Source of the DNA: Lethocerus indicus | Lineage: Eukaryota; Arthropoda; Insecta; Hemiptera; Belostomatidae | Assembly (NCBI GenBank): GCA_019843655.1 | Contig: JACDQD010000007.1 | Location: 6,879,600 to 6,943,599 of the forward strand | Direction: 5' to 3' | Length of the DNA: 64,000 bases | Part shown: positions 40,630 through 64,000 of the stretch, piece by piece | Numbering within the stretch: position 1 is the first letter of the stretch | How the letters are laid out: each line of letters begins with the position of its first letter | Translations under genes and position numbers: made by a program | The notes under the pieces: model-generated | What the model saw: the letters and a program-made list of their open reading frames with translations, nothing else | Told to the model about the DNA's origin: nothing | The model's database searches: none

Positions 40630-43600
40630 ATGATGGTCGGACGACAGAATCAAATCAACGAAGACCTATTGCGAGAGCGTCAGAAATGCACTTTCGACAG
40701 GGAAGAACTTACGAATCTTTTGGACGGAGGACCAGAAAAAACGAGAGAGCGGAGAGCACTAAGTACGTAATATTAGTTGTACTTTCATAAAATATGTGTC
40801 CTTCTCAGAAACTGTCATTGTTTGAAATTGTCTCAAATCAGAAAAAATATCTACAAATCAGTGTTGAGGACACCTTTCCTTGTCTGCGCATTAGTGTTTG
40901 TCATAATTTATTACTTAAACACTGGAACCTTTCGTTTGTCAAAAAGTAGTTATACCTTATTCTTCATACTAGTAAAATTCATTCTGTGTTACTCTTAATT
41001 TGCCTCATTTTATGCTGTTTTCTGGTATGTTAACAGCAAAATTCTTTCTTTCTGATGAGACATTGAAAGATTCTGTTCCTTCGGTTTATCTGAGTCACAA
41101 AGAAAGGTATGAAGAGGCCGTTCGCAAATCGTGCTTGCTGATTAAGAAGATCAAAGATTGGGAAATGCAATCCAATAGTGGGAGTTCAGCAGATTTGTTT
41201 CAGTGAGTTTATCTGACGTATGTATATTAATTTATGGCATGAAATGTATAATTAATAATTAATTAATTACTCTAGATCAATTTTGGGGGGAAATCTTGGA
41301 AGTGCTGTAACCTCTGATGGAATGCCATTTGCATTACATTATGTTATGTTCATTCCTGCATTAATTGGCCAAGGAACTTTGCAGCAACAAGCTTATTGGA
41401 TTTCCAGAGCTTGGAATTGTGAGATAGTTTGCACATACGCTCAGGTATAGTCAGGAACCCATATATTACTTATAAATTATTATTATTATTTAGTTACTAG
41501 TATAATTGTACTGAGAAGATATAGATTATATGTTATTATTGTAGTTTAAGGTATTTATTTGTAGACTGAACTTGGACATGGTACATTTATTCGAGGGCTA
41601 GAAACAACTGCTCATTATGATCCAAAGAAGGAAGAATTTATTCTACACAGTCCAACTTTAACATCATATAAGTGGTGGCCTGGTGGTTGTAAGTATATAG
41701 CTTATGCTAATTTGATTCATGTTTATATTTTTAAAATATACGAATAAAATATATTTCATACATTGAGTTTACTGTATTTAAGTAGTGAATGAAATTGTGT
41801 TTATGTTGTTTATTAAGAGCATTCATGTACCTTGTTATCGCCTGATAACATCAACTTTTTCATGTTTAGTTTATCATTGTTTATAGAAAAAAATGAGGAC
41901 TATAATGTAATTGTATTATATAACTCATTATTACCATCAGTTTATTAATTGGTGGAATTAAATAGTAGAATGCACCTATAAAATTCAATTAATTTATATT
42001 GAAATCTAATGTGCTTGTATGTGTGTGATTTTGTAAGTATATTTAGCTAAAAAAAAATTATAAAATACAATCAGATTATTGTCTTATAATATTTCTATAT
42101 AGGTGTAGTTAAATTATTGTTTCAGTGGGCCATACTGCCAATTATGCTCTTGTCATGGCTCAGTTGTACACAAAAGGTCAATGTCATGGTATTCACCCAT
42201 TTATTGTACAATTGAGGGATGAAGAAACTCACATGCCTTTACCAGGTTAGTATCTTTTTTTCTTAAATGAACTTGATATTTTAAACATATGACATTGAAT
42301 TGGTAATAAACTTAACAAATTTAAATATTTAAAGGTATCAAAGTTGGTGAAATTGGTGCTAAACTTGGTATGAATGGGGTGAATAATGGCTATCTTGGTT
42401 TTGATCATGTCCGCATACCACGTGAACACATGCTTATGAGAAATGCTCAAGTTCTGAAGGTATCAGTGGTATCATATTTTTTAGTTACTTAAATAATTAT
42501 TGACCATTAATCAAATTATTGTTTATTAAATTATGTTATAATCTAAAACAATTATACTAGTCAGTGATACACTACATTATTGGAAATAAAAATATATTAA
42601 TTAAATTTCTACAAAACTAATTTGTTAGCTTGTCCCATTTTTTAAGTTCCTTTAGACCTATGTCCACATTAATTTTTCTATTGGCATTAATTAAATGAAT
42701 TTAATAAGTCTTCATTAAAAAACATATTGCAGCATAAATTAGAAGATACTTTTACAATACACCTTACTCATTATTATTATTATTAACAATTTATTTATGT
42801 CAGTAAAATGAAAACTAAAATTAGTAAAGATTCATCTACTGATCGACATGATATATTTTTTCAGGATGGCACTTATGTTAAATCACTAAGTGATAAACTC
42901 ACTTATGGGACAATGATATTTGTTAGAGTTTCTATAGTAAGAGGGGTGGCTGCAAGTTATTTAGCCAAAGCAGTTACAATAGCAACTCGATACAGTGCTG
43001 TGAGAAGACAATCTGAACTTAAACCTGGGTAATTATAAATGGAAAAGAATGTTTTTTAAATACTATTTTCAGGAAATGAAGTTACTTATGAATTCATATT
43101 TAATTTTCTATTCATTCCTCCTTTTTTGGTAAATGTTTCAGGGAAAGAGAACCTCAGATAATAGATTACAAGACTCAGCAGTACAAAATTTTTCCGAATA
43201 TTGCTGCTGTTATTGGTATGATGGTATCAGCAAAGTGGTTGTGGGATGTTTATAACAATGTCACATCTGAACTTGAACAAGGAGATTTAGAGAGTCTCCC
43301 TGAGGTCAGTCATAAATGTTTAGAACATAACACTTTTAATAATACTATTAAATTCCAAGGTATGTATTTTATTGGTAGGGCCTATAGTTATTATTTATTT
43401 CATTTGTCAGTTCCTTAGTAATGAATATTAACATTATTATTATAAATATGATTTTTAAATGTGTCTTATCTTGAGACAGTTGTAAAACTTGTAAGTATGG
43501 TTCCTTTTTTCTTGCTAAGTTATTTATACTCATTGAAGCAGAAAAAAAGGAAAGAGGGAACTAGGCAATGTGCCAAAGGACCATTCGGTTATTTGTGCCA

Positions 43601-46446
43601 TTGTTTATCATTTAGAATTGGTTAAAAATAGATTTACATTTATTTTTTTCTGTTTAATTTTGATATCACAAGAATTAATAACTAAAAAAATATTTCTTTA
43701 AATGGAATTCTATTCCTTACTTTTAATTATATATATATAATATTGGAAATGCTTCAGTACAACTTGACATTAATTGCATTAGCATATGCTTGTGTAAAAT
43801 TTTAAATTAATATGCAAAGCTTTATTCTCATGAAAATATGTTTACAACAAACTAATGTAACAACTCCAAGTAATATTACTTCAACCACAGTTGTTCTTTT
43901 ATTTTTATACTTAATTCTTTATGAAAAAATTGAAACTGGACAAAATAAATGTTTAAGGCCAAAACTGATTTAAAATGGTTTAATATTTATTCTTTATTAT
44001 ACCCACTTTCAAATGTTATATTTATTGTAATGTTTTCTTGTCCACTTAGTTGCATGCAATGGCTTGTTGTATGAAAGCTTTGTGTTCATATGAATCCGCT
44101 CGTGGGATAGAAGAGTGCAGAAAATCTTGTGGAGGACATGGTTATATGTCCTGCAGTAATTTACCAACATGTTATGGTATGGTAACTGCAGCTGAAACAT
44201 ATGAAGGAGAGAACACTGTGCTCTATCTTCAAACTGCTAGGTATCATTCAATTTCAATAAAATTATTCATTTTCTGTATTGAAAATTCAAACTGAAAAAA
44301 TAATTTTAAAAGGATTAACAATTTAATAACATTGGAGAGATTTTAATATTCAGTTATTTCAGCTGCTTATAGTTATTAATGGATATGTGGTTAAGGGTTC
44401 ACTCAGCTCTTAAGAGAATTAATATGGATTTTGACATAGATTAAAACATTATCAGATTATAATAATATTGCTTTATTATAAGATAAAATAATAAATAAAT
44501 AAGATTGCTTTATCAGTCTGGTGTTATGTAATGTTTCTGATGTTTTGATGAATACTCAAGTGAAATAACTTTTCTTCTAAAATGAAATAAAGGTTGTGGT
44601 GAAAATTACATTTTTCAAGATGAGGTTGTAATTAGTTCAGAGTGTTAATGAATGTATTTCCAATTATAATTTTTCCTTTTATGAAAACATGTTCTTTTTT
44701 GTGTGTTTAAATAATTACAAATGATATTTTTTTATCAAGGAGTAACTAAGAGTTCTTATGAAAGAACCCGTTTTATATGAAACTTGTACCTTGATTCCCT
44801 TTTGTTTCCATGTTCCTGATATTTATTAAATGTGCTTCAGATATTTAATGAAGGCCTGGCATCAAGCTAAGTCTGGGCACACGTTGTCTGGTACTACAAG
44901 CTATCTTGGTCGAGGTATACATCCAAAAAAATCGGTCTGGAGGAATACATTGGCAAATGTTGTTGAAGGGTTTCAGCAAGTGGCATCTGGGTAAGAATGG
45001 CAATAGTCTAGTTTTTGTGGCAAAATTATTATTATATTTGCGAAAATATAAAAAAAATAGTTAAAATATTTATTATTGATATATTGCATTGCTCTTCATT
45101 ATAAAATTTATTTCTAATAGCAATACCTTCAATTTTTCCTTCCTTTTCTTCCTTCAATTCAAATTTAAAGGAAAATTAGGTTTGCCAATGGAATTCAAAC
45201 CCTAAGTTATGGCAGGCCTCAAACATTAGTGGTTTCAAATTTTTTTTTCAAGTGCCAATTAGAAAATAGGAGCTGAAATAACTCCAGAAATCAACAAAAC
45301 TGTAAAATATTTTATGTTTAATTTAGATTGATACAGACTGCTTCTGACAACCTAGACAGGTTAGTAGCTGCTGGCAAAACTCCAGAGGATGCATGGAATG
45401 AAAATTCTATTCGTCTTGTTCAGTGTGCTGAGGTAATCTATAAGTGATGAATTTCGGAGAATTAAATGAAATAACACAGAATTAATATAATGCATAATAT
45501 TATGTTACTACCATTCTTCAGTGTTACCTACAGAAATAATTAATAATCAAAGATCAAATAAATGTAAATTATAAGCAAAATCATATTGGACAACATAAAA
45601 TAAATTTATAATTTGAACTACATTTATGTATATTTCTGAATTACTGTTATTTTATCATAATCTGTAACTGCACTGTGAGATCACTTTGGTTAATATACTG
45701 CTATAGCATAACAAACTTACAAAAAATTATATTTATGATTCTAGGCCCATTGCCGATCATTCATTGTAATGACATATGCTGATTATGTTAGGGATGTGAA
45801 TGTCTCACCTCCCTTGAAAAATGTGCTGGCTCAACTATGTGAGCTCTACTCTGTCTCTCTGTTGCTAAGAAATTTAGGCCATTTTCTAATGGTAAGTATA
45901 TCTATGTTTATTCTTAGATAAAATAATAACATATTTTGGAAATGCTAACTGTTTTCTATTTATCTGTTGACTTTGTACCAAAATAACTTATGAAAAGTAT
46001 AGGTCACAATTTGCTCTTACTTTACTTCTTTACTATGCTTTTAAAACCCCTTAAAAGTGTTCAAATGTAATACAATTTTGACTAAAATTTCAGTTAATAA
46101 TAATTATTTGATTCAACTTTTAAACTTAGCCGTGCTGATACTTTTAAAGCATATCTCATTTCTTTGGATGCACTTTCAATTCCAGTATTCTAATGTGAGT
46201 GTATCTGATGTTGATGCATTGCTTACGTGGCAAGACAACTTACTATCAGAAGTTCGACCAAATGCTGTTTCAATAGTGGATGCATTTGATATCTGTGATG
46301 AAATTCTTGCATCTCCACTTGGAGCATACGATGGAAATGTTTATGAGCGGCTCTTCGATGAGGCAAACAAAAGTCCTCTGAATGCTGAACCTGTGAATGT
46401 GTCTTTCCAAAAATATCTAAAGCCTTTCTTGAAATCAAATATGTAA
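40630..46446 (+). CDS. Acox1: Peroxisomal acyl-CoA oxidase (ACOX1 type), 13 coding exons, complete
   Basis: FAD enzyme that oxidises straight-chain acyl-CoA to trans-2-enoyl-CoA, giving H2O2, as the first step of peroxisomal beta-oxidation. Exons: 40630-40762, 41037-41202, 41276-41444, 41565-41688, 42126-42245, 42335-42459, 42865-43028, 43142-43304, 44050-44240, 44841-44990, 45327-45432, 45745-45891, 46186-46446. The frame stays open through all joins and gives 672 residues, the usual family size. Domain order: ACOX N-terminal (1-120), middle FAD-binding beta domain (from TELGHG 157-162), C-terminal helical domains. Family landmarks are RYSAVRRQ (321-328), CGGHGY (415-420) and EGENTV (440-445), which carries the catalytic glutamate in this family. 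A second ATG follows directly at 40633. The C-terminus is KSNM, not a canonical SKL-type PTS1. Many introns are AT-rich and short, one only 73 nt. Orthology to ACOX1 rather than ACOX2/3 is my best reading. Confidence 0.95.
44050..44240 (+). CDS. Acox1: Acyl-CoA oxidase exon 9 (active-site exon)
   Basis: Encodes residues 389-452 with the CGGHGY and YEGENTV motifs. The EGEN glutamates are residues 440 and 442, and the motif holds the base that removes the alpha proton of acyl-CoA in this family. The acceptor is ..CCACTTAG|TTG and the donor AG|GTATCA. All expected active-site sequence is intact, so the gene looks functional. Confidence 0.9.
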
Positions 46447-46727
46447 TTTAACATGTAGTTCACACACTTCTATACTGTGGGATTATATTTAGGGGTATTT
46501 AGATTATTCTGTGATATTATAGCCTCTTCTGGTTGTCTAATAGACATATATTTTGGTATATATCTTAAAAACCTATTGTTATTAATGTTTAAGTAACTTT
46601 ATGTTAAATAGCATTTTATAACTTTTTGTATGAGAACTATATACTTACCACCAAGTGGCTTACTTTGGGGAATACATTCTTAGTATTAATAATGTCATGT
46701 ATGTAATACAGAAAATTACTCATTTTG

Positions 46728-46733
46728 AATAAA
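46728..46733 (+). terminator. Poly(A) signal of the acyl-CoA oxidase gene
   Basis: AATAAA lies 282 bp after the stop codon in AT-rich sequence. It is the only canonical hexamer seen close downstream of the stop. Confidence 0.6.
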
Positions 46734-46749
46734 ATATATATTCTATTAA

Positions 46750-47226
46750 AATTGAACATTGTCATTTAAATTGAACCAAATAATCAAACATAAGTTACTA
46801 AATTTATTGATGAAGCTTTTAAAATTATATTTAATTGATGATTTAATTAGATATAACTTAGCTACTTGATTGTTTATTGGTGTGTATCATCTCCTTAGGA
46901 AAAAATACCTAGGGGTATTATTATAATTTCACATAACAGGTGACAGTAACATTAATAATTTTGTACAAGAAAACATAATTTTGTTAAGAAACTATTGTAC
47001 AAATGTTTTGTATATATACACACTCACACACACACACACACACACACTAGAAATAGAAACATTTCTATTTCCAGTATCATGGAATGGAGTGGTTCATTCT
47101 GCTCTAGGCCTTGATCTTGGCATTGATCTTGCAACAATATATTTTCCCTTAGTATAAGTAATAGATTATTCTGTTCATTATAGAATATTAGATATAAGTT
47201 AAGGGCCAAAAGTTATAAATAAATAA

Positions 47227-47270
<44 letters not shown>

Positions 47271-47880
47271 CAGTTATAATCTTATTATACAATAACTGAC
47301 AGTGATTTATAAGTATATTAAGAGTATATCCTGGCTGTAACAAGTTTCAAACACGAACTGTCGTGTATATCACTAGAAAGACCTTAGAAACTTACATTAA
47401 ATGAAATTGTCACCATACACAGCAAAATATTGCCATCCCAAATATTGGAGACCAAGAATTGATGCTCAAATATCTTCTTTATGTATCCAACACTAACTAA
47501 CGTTGAACACAATTGTCATAAATGTTGATGTTGTGCAAATTATATCTTTACAAATGTAACATGCAGGTAGGAAAACTGTGTTTGGCTGGTAACGCACTGT
47601 TTCTCACGTTAAACAGATTTTCATCTATACATACAACAACTGGACATTTATATAAGAGAGAAGGCAGTGCGGAAAATTCTGTATCCCGCCGAAAGGTTTC
47701 AGCCGTTTTTTAAATTGGACACTTCTGTCCACAGTATTCGGCTCAATAAACTAATTCATGCTTACCGCTTGCAATGTCAATCTATTATATCGTGGCTTAT
47801 TAATTATTGAGTTTATATTAAATGTTTTACATTCATTCGTTATTTTAAAAAAGCTTCGTAATTAGCTTATTTATCTTTTG
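46750..47880. other. Spacer with CA and TA microsatellites
   Basis: AT-rich spacer between acyl-CoA oxidase and U2SURP. It contains a CA repeat at 47019-47048 and a TAAA/TA repeat at 47216-47269. I could find no CpG at all from 46441 to 47340. CpG reappears sharply after about 47.85 kb on approach to the U2SURP start. No gene is recognised. Confidence 0.7.
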
Positions 47881-47991
47881 AACGCTTGTTTTCAATTTAA
47901 AAAGAAGTGAGACGAAATAAAGACGGCCACGCCGAGGGAGACGCACCCGCAATCAAATGTGGGTAGTAGGCATCAATAGGATAAAAACAAG

Positions 47992-60323
<12,332 letters not shown>

Positions 60324-60604
60324 GGAGACATCTCTAATCTCTGTTTATTCCTTCCTTAATGTGTGTGTTTTGTACATAGAGACTTTCATTTTTAGTATTT
60401 AAGTATATAGACGATTGAAAGGACTCATACAGGTGTAATAGAATATATTGTAAAAAATGAATACTACTACATTGTTTTATATTTATATATAAACACTTTA
60501 TTTTATGAAATTACATTTTTTCCCAGTCGAATGTTATTTGCATTTATTTCGTGTACATGGAATAGTTATGTATCATAATTGAAATGTTTACTGTTAATTT
60601 TTAT

Positions 60605-60610
60605 AATAAA
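60605..60610 (+). terminator. Poly(A) signal of U2SURP
   Basis: AATAAA lies 282 bp after the stop codon in AT-rich sequence. It is the likely 3' end signal. Confidence 0.55.
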
Positions 60611-60697
60611 ATTTAATTGTGGACATCTTAAGTTATTTATAAATATTTCTTTTTAATATACCTACATTATTAATATACACATTGGTAATATTAGTAT

Positions 60698-60703
60698 TTT
60701 ATT
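60698..60703 (-). terminator. Poly(A) signal of the minus-strand repeat-protein gene
   Basis: On the minus strand AATAAA lies 85 bp after the stop at 60788. Another lies at 60497-60502. If the second is used, the transcript overlaps the U2SURP 3' UTR in antisense. Confidence 0.45.
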
Positions 60704-60787
60704 TACAAAATGTTAGCTTAGGAAACGGTTCAACCAAAATTTTGGCCATTGCATTATTTAAAGCTCTATACACAGTCTTTATCACAG

Positions 60788-63700
60788 TTACCTACGTGTA
60801 AACACTTTCTTGACATAATCCCAAGGTGTTGCCAAATATTCTGATATTGTTTTTCCTGCTTGGGCAAAGAAATCATTGTTTGTTTCCGAAACTGTTGTTT
60901 TTGATTCGCTATTTCCTGAAGTGTGGTGTACAGATATTTCTGTGACCACATTAACAATTGGCTTTGTTGTTGAACTTGAAGATATTTTCTCCTCTACAAC
61001 TTCTTTCTGTTGAGCACCATTATAAGAAGTCCCCAAGAGAAGTTTTTTAAGTTCCTCTCCAGATTCCAAATTTAGTTTTTCATGTTCCTGGACACTACCA
61101 AAATCCAATTTTGTCTGATCATTTTGTGTGGTGAAACTTACTTCTAATGGCTTTTGAATTTCTTGTTGCAATGAACTAATATCTTCTGTCAATTGCTCCT
61201 GCGAATTTAGTCTGTCCATTCTCTTTTGTTCCTCATTCGACAAAGAGCTGATTGTTTCTAGGCTCTTCTGATCATTTACCAATTGTGGTTGATCATTCAG
61301 ATGGCCGTATAATTCTTTTTGCACTTCCTGGCTTCCTGAATTTGCTTCAACTATAGTGTGACTCTCATGGCTTTGAGTAAAGTCAGTATGCTTCTGCACA
61401 CCATGGTTATTGATTATGTCCAACTGCTTTTGTACTTCGTGGCTACTGCTTAAATCAAAGTTTTTCTCTGCACTGATTGTTTGTTGAAATGAACTATCAG
61501 CAGATGTCTTTTGTTCTTCTGATTGGAAAACACCGATATCTAATTTCTGCTGTTCTTGCATACTGTCAGAGTCAAATTTATGTTGTCCATTCACTGTAGG
61601 ATTGAATACTGGATATACCCGTTCTTCCTCTGTTGATTTGCCGAAGTCATCCTTTTTCTGCTCTTGTTCAATTCCTGAGAAGTCAAATTTATTTTCTCCC
61701 GATGTACTACTTAAATCCAATTTTTTTTCTTCTGTATTCTGAAATGAAATTGAATCTTTGCTGCCCAATTCTCGACTTATGCCTAAATCTAAGATGTGTT
61801 TCCCCATAATTTCTTCCATAGGTCGGTGATGTTCTTCCAGCGATGTACTGTAAACTTTTTGGTCTTCCTGACTTAAATGCTTTTCCGATATTTCATGAAT
61901 ATGTTCAAATGAAGTTAGCTTCTTCTGTTCCTCCCCACTTTCACTATAATCAATCTCTTTATGAACTTTCTGCTCCGAACTACTGTCATGAAACTGGTTT
62001 TGAACCTGCAGAGGCGTGCTTACATCAGGAGTGCTTTCATCTAGGTTTATACTGAAATCTAATGGCCTCTCTAACTTCTGTTGAAATGAAACATTGTCTG
62101 GCTGGTGTTCTTTTGCTTGTTCAAATGAACTTTGGTCAATTTCTTTGCTTTCTTTCTGGACTCCAGTGTCTGTAATTTCTAATTGTGCATGAAGTTCAGG
62201 CAGCAAAGTCTCCGGGTTCAGATTATAATTTCCATTACTTTGAGTGGCATATGTGTTTTTATTTTCCAGCTGAAAAATGCTGGATGTTAATTCTGTTTGA
62301 TTCTGATTGTGGTTTGAAACTGATATTTCCTGTGAGCCTTGATGGTTGAGTTTGTATAACTTTAAAGTTTCTTGATTTTCGCCACTGCTAAAATACTTTT
62401 GTTCTTCAGATTGAGGTGTGACTAACTCTGTTTCCAACTCTTTGTGATCATGTAACGTTGTTGAACCAGAAATATTCTGTTCCTCCTTAGCGATGGAATC
62501 TAAGGCTTTTTCTCCATCTTGTTGAAGGAGACTTTTCCTTAGTGCTTTTATGACGTCCTCCAGGTTTTCAACTGAGTAGACTTGCTTTTCACCGCTTTGT
62601 TCTAGGGAACCGACATCCAAATGTTTATCGCCATCTATCGCTCTATCAATTTCGCCTTGAGCACTGGTACCTGATAATTTTGTATCATCCTGGCTCGCGA
62701 AGCTAATATCGAGTTTCTTTTCCTCTTCGGAGTGAATTAAACCACTGTCGGTGTGCTCGACCGCGCCCGAATGACTTTGGGCGCTTTCGTCGCCCATTTC
62801 TATGTCCTTAATAATCTGCGCTTCTAGTTCTTTAAGGGAATGATGCCCTCCTTCGATTGACGAATTTAAGTCATCGGATTTATTTTTTTCATCCGAAGCG
62901 TTAGTTTCGTTTTGTTTTTGTTCCAGTTGATGGGAACCATCGGTGTCTCCGTCGCAGTTAAGGATTTGCGAAATTCTGTGTAGATAGAATTGTCGGGTTT
63001 TCTCATCGATCGAGGCTTTCTCTCCATTCTCAGAGGTGGGCAAGGGAATCGAAGATAAATGGCACAGTGGAGTGACTTTAGTTGAGTAATACACGTCTTC
63101 TACCGGTGTACTCGTGGGCCCTTCTTCGTCTTTGCTGTGCCTAGTCACTGAAAATTCGTCTCGGTTTTCCGCCCGATCGGTAACAATGCTTTCCGTATTC
63201 AATTTAGAGTCCTCACCACTCGTACCGGATACCACCGAAACACTACAATCTTCACCGTTGGGAGTCAATTTGCATTTTGAAACCTTCATCGTGTAGGTCA
63301 CTTTTTCTTCTACGTCCGACCGAATAGTAGATTCGTTCGACGTCGGAAGCATGTCATTTATGTTTTGCGGGATATGGCCTACAATGTGGAGACCCTCTTG
63401 GGACGTTTCACCTTTCATACCCGGCGTTCCTATTTTACCTTCCCCGCTCGAGTTAATATCGGAATCCTCGGCCGACGCCTCCTTGTGATCGGTTCCGGAA
63501 ATCGAGGTGGCATTGCTACTTTGATTTTCGTTAATTTCCTTCGACCGGTATTCGGACGAAACTCCGCGACCGGTGGTAACGTACACTGGATAACTGGTGG
63601 TGCTATGGTGCATCGTCGGATTCGTTGAGTCGTCGGGATTGTGTCCGAGAAAGTGTACGGAGAGGAGTTCTTCTTCGGTGGAGCTCGGATGGTCGGTCGA

Positions 63701-64000
63701 CACTTCGTGGTGATGGTACTGAGGTCGATGATTGGGCGAAGCGCTGTCAACGGTGCTGTGAACGTGTTCTTCCGTGTGGGAGGAAGCGTGTTGATTCAGT
63801 TCCGTCGAACTCGATGAGCCGGCGTCGTCGTGCTCGGTTCGGTTGTTGTGGTGGAACGGCTGGTGGGGCTGGTGTTGGGGCGTTTGTGCTGTGTCGGCTT
63901 CTGAAGAACTGGTGTAGCCCTCGGAGGACTCGGTCAGGGTGGTGGCCTCTGTCGACATCCAGACTGGGTAAGGCTGCCATTTGGGCCCCGTCCTCTGGCC
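60788..64000 (-). CDS. Unrecognised Ser/Glu/Gln-rich repeat protein, C-terminal part or whole (frame open at window edge)
   Basis: Single open frame without introns. The first ATG in the window is at 63958 (1056 codons), but the frame continues upstream to the edge as ..GQRTGPKWQPYPVW, so the true start may lie outside. I do not recognise the protein. Seen: a His/Ser/Thr-rich start (residues 1-120); a middle part with the only four cysteines (229, 238, 299, 335); about 550 residues (410-965) of a degenerate repeat resembling EEQKKLDFSS; and a C-terminal segment, KTISEYLATPWDYVKKVF, with aromatic and basic residues unlike the rest. No membrane segment and no signal peptide lie inside the window. 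CpG is common from about 62.6 to 64.0 kb and scarcer toward the 3' end. It is probably largely disordered. A secreted or matrix role is possible but only a guess. Confidence 0.85.
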   Translation of the reverse strand, partial: GQRTGPKWQPYPVWMSTEATTLTESSEGYTSSSEADTAQTPQHQPHQPFHHNNRTEHDDAGSSSSTELNQHASSHTEEHVHSTVDSASPNHRPQYHHHEVSTDHPSSTEEELLSVHFLGHNPDDSTNPTMHHSTTSYPVYVTTGRGVSSEYRSKEINENQSSNATSISGTDHKEASAEDSDINSSGEGKIGTPGMKGETSQEGLHIVGHIPQNINDMLPTSNESTIRSDVEEKVTYTMKVSKCKLTPNGEDCSVSVVSGTSGEDSKLNTESIVTDRAENRDEFSVTRHSKDEEGPTSTPVEDVYYSTKVTPLCHLSSIPLPTSENGEKASIDEKTRQFYLHRISQILNCDGDTDGSHQLEQKQNETNASDEKNKSDDLNSSIEGGHHSLKELEAQIIKDIEMGDESAQSHSGAVEHTDSGLIHSEEEKKLDISFASQDDTKLSGTSAQGEIDRAIDGDKHLDVGSLEQSGEKQVYSVENLEDVIKALRKSLLQQDGEKALDSIAKEEQNISGSTTLHDHKELETELVTPQSEEQKYFSSGENQETLKLYKLNHQGSQEISVSNHNQNQTELTSSIFQLENKNTYATQSNGNYNLNPETLLPELHAQLEITDTGVQKESKEIDQSSFEQAKEHQPDNVSFQQKLERPLDFSINLDESTPDVSTPLQVQNQFHDSSSEQKVHKEIDYSESGEEQKKLTSFEHIHEISEKHLSQEDQKVYSTSLEEHHRPMEEIMGKHILDLGISRELGSKDSISFQNTEEKKLDLSSTSGENKFDFSGIEQEQKKDDFGKSTEEERVYPVFNPTVNGQHKFDSDSMQEQQKLDIGVFQSEEQKTSADSSFQQTISAEKNFDLSSSHEVQKQLDIINNHGVQKHTDFTQSHESHTIVEANSGSQEVQKELYGHLNDQPQLVNDQKSLETISSLSNEEQKRMDRLNSQEQLTEDISSLQQEIQKPLEVSFTTQNDQTKLDFGSVQEHEKLNLESGEELKKLLLGTSYNGAQQKEVVEEKISSSSTTKPIVNVVTEISVHHTSGNSESKTTVSETNNDFFAQAGKTISEYLATPWDYVKKVFTRR

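Noticed and set aside
46223..46438. Minus-strand open frame opposite the last acyl-CoA oxidase exon
   Set aside because: Antisense shadow of a conserved coding exon.

Overview
The window is animal nuclear DNA, almost certainly from an insect. It holds two complete multi-exon genes and two genes that run off the ends. The first exon at the left encodes an arthropod-style Yorkie N-terminus. All the introns inferred here use GT-AG borders and the spacers are AT-rich. I would guess a hemimetabolous insect with a methylated genome, because CpG is scarce in the bodies of the housekeeping genes and common elsewhere. The species cannot be named from what I can see.

Layout. (1) 1-37926 is, as far as I can tell, one uninterrupted stretch of intron 1 of yorkie (yki, minus strand). 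I find no supportable coding exon in it, and the long open frames there are chance or low-complexity reads. It is CpG-rich and carries GA/CT tracts, G-quadruplex motifs, one dispersed inverted-repeat element present as two diverged copies, and two strong ratchet-point (recursive splice) sites in yki orientation. (2) 37927-38462 (minus) is yki coding exon 1: TEAD-binding domain, two Warts-type HxRxxS sites and the first half of WW1. (3) 38463-40629 separates yki from a divergent gene. (4) 40630-46446 (plus) is a 13-exon peroxisomal acyl-CoA oxidase gene, 672 residues. (5) 46447-47991 is spacer with CA and TA microsatellites. (6) 47992-60323 (plus) is the gene for U2SURP/SR140, a U2 snRNP-associated splicing factor. 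It has 21 exons and about 1015 residues, plus a candidate 9-nt microexon. (7) 60788-64000 (minus) is a single long open frame of at least 1056 codons, still open at the window edge. It encodes a hydrophilic, repeat-rich protein I do not recognise, and it is convergent with U2SURP.

The genes do not form a pathway. Yki is the transcriptional co-activator of Hippo signalling, the oxidase starts peroxisomal beta-oxidation, and U2SURP acts in the spliceosome. The most interesting signal is in the yki intron. Two AG|GTAAGT sites stand at about 16.35 kb and 6.53 kb, each preceded by a pyrimidine tract and each followed 35 or 41 nt later by a second canonical donor (GTGAGT). That is the arrangement known for recursive splicing through short cryptic exons in very long insect introns. 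All exon borders were set by hand from reading-frame continuity and GT-AG signals, and no alignment could be run.
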